Positions 62,988-64,000 of a DNA stretch of 64,000 bases are shown in pieces. Made by a program: the position numbers and the translations under genes. The stretch spans positions 272,025-336,024 of the forward strand of contig CAJJDO010000012.1 in the NCBI GenBank assembly GCA_905183005.1, read 5' to 3'. The first letter of the stretch is position 1, and every line of letters starts with the position of its first letter. The notes beneath the pieces were generated by a model. That model was not told where the DNA came from. It worked only from the letters and a program-made list of their open reading frames with translations, and ran no database searches. This DNA is from Paramecium pentaurelia. Taxonomy: Eukaryota > Ciliophora > Oligohymenophorea > Peniculida > Parameciidae.

Positions 62988-64000
62988 ATGTGGAAATAAA
63001 TCAAAGCTCTAATTTTACTCGTATTCTTTATGTTTTTTGTTTTTAACTCCTTTTTTTACACACCCCCAACTAGAAATTACACTAAATAAGAGGTTGAAGA
63101 AATAAATAAATAAGAAAGGGGTATTACAATCAATAGATTGCCTTAGAAAAGAAATATGCTAATAATAATACATCAATTAATGATAATAATTAGAGTATGA
63201 ATTAAAATTCATCGATGAATCAAACAGTATCAGAAGAAGAGATAGAAGACATATAATTTGAATTTCCATCAAATGACAATGGGGAGAAAATATTAAGCGA
63301 AGAAGAATTTTTGGATAAAGTAGAAAGAGAGATTATAATAGAAGATTTTATTGAAAGCGATGCTGAAAGAAAAACCGAACGTGTTAAGGTTGAAGAATAT
63401 GAATATTATTATGAATACATCTACGAAGAAACAAATAATTTGAATACTTCAGAAGAAAACTTAAAAATTTTTGAAGATTCTTAAGCTGATTTTATGGAAT
63501 AATAATAATAAATATTGAAAACAGATTAAAATGAATAAGAATCATTAATATCTCAAAATGAAAGTTTATTAAATATTTCAGACTCTCTTATTAAATAGAA
63601 TTCAGAATATAGTGATGAAGTTTAAAAAGGTTTGTCTTAAAATTAGAGTGAGTTTAAAGGATAAACTAATTAAACAAATGCTCAAAGTGTGGAAGAAAGC
63701 GATGAAATATAAATATTATAATATGAAGAGGAAGAATATCAAAATATTGAGGAATAGGAAGAACAAAAAGATAATAGTATTTTAGAAGAGGAAGAAGTTA
63801 TAATATTTGAAGAGAATTAAGGTTATACTTAAACAATATAAGATGATCTTATTAATAACCATGATGAATAAATTTTTACCTAGCCAATATCATCTAAATT
63901 CAAAATAATGAATGAATCTATCAATTAAGAATAATAATAACAATAATAATAGTAATAATAATAACAATAATAATAATAATAATAATAGTAATAATAATAA
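62988..64000 (+). CDS. Membrane-anchored acidic protein, C-terminus in polyQ (partial)
   Basis: The model starts at ATG 62988, uses one 26-nt intron (GTTGAAGAA...AGAAAG) and runs off the end of the window. An N-terminal signal-anchor (LILLVFFMFFVFNSFF) is followed by a Glu/Asp-rich region (for example ILSEEEFLDKVEREIIIEDF and YEEEEYQNIEEQEEQ). The visible end is a run of 23 Gln codons (63932-64000), mixing TAA, TAG and CAA. It would be a type II or secreted protein with a long acidic domain. Family not recognised. Confidence 0.65.
63932..64000 (+). repeat. Gln-codon run at window end
   Basis: 23 consecutive Gln codons, mostly TAA with TAG and CAA interruptions, in the frame of the gene starting at 62988; continues beyond the window. 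Unlike the other two runs it is not a pure microsatellite. Confidence 0.85.

Overview
This window looks like macronuclear DNA of a ciliate, most likely Paramecium. It is very AT-rich. Genes read open only if TAA and TAG encode glutamine, and every gene whose end I could read stops at TGA. Protein-coding genes carry tiny GT..AG introns of about 19-35 nt, most 22-29 nt. About 40 genes sit on both strands, often with only tens of bases between them. No tRNA, rRNA, CRISPR array, transposon or prokaryotic feature was recognised. Coordinates were worked out by hand. For nearly all spliced models, span minus introns is divisible by three, which I used as a check.

Layout. 1-5.9 kb: a Q/N-rich protein cut by the window edge, a second Q-rich protein, two secreted beta/gamma-crystallin-like proteins and a coiled-coil protein. 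6.4-14.6 kb: a NEK-type kinase, a PP4/PP6-type phosphatase, a broken Rab copy beside an intact Rab, a Myb protein, CCDC22 and a small Cys-rich protein. 15-22 kb: a myristoylatable EF-hand protein, a membrane RING-H2 protein, a CDK9-like kinase, a gamma-carbonic-anhydrase-like protein and PACRG. 23.3-32.2 kb: a small unknown gene, an MsrB-like gene, a DHHC acyltransferase, a HEAT/TOG-like protein with 210 consecutive TAA-encoded glutamines, a calmodulin-like gene, SRP9-like and an ABCG half-transporter. 32.2-43.3 kb: a degenerate methyltransferase, small unknown genes, a TAP42-like protein and UDP-glucose 4-epimerase. 43.7-58.2 kb: several large proteins of unknown function, an NDUFAF6-like protein, a 1560-residue TPR protein with a second TAA polyQ tract, a PX sorting nexin and a divergent kinase. 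59.2-64 kb: a GQYPP-repeat protein, a ubiquitin-like small protein, biotin-protein ligase, and an acidic membrane-anchored protein that leaves the window inside a polyQ run.

The genes do not form operons or one pathway; neighbours look functionally unrelated, as expected in a eukaryote. Several fit cilia or membrane traffic (PACRG, NEK, CCDC22, Rab, sorting nexin). The most notable signals are the long TAA microsatellites used as polyQ codons, start-to-start gaps as short as 8-22 bp, a tandem Rab pseudogene with a lost splice acceptor, and several enzyme-family proteins missing key catalytic residues.
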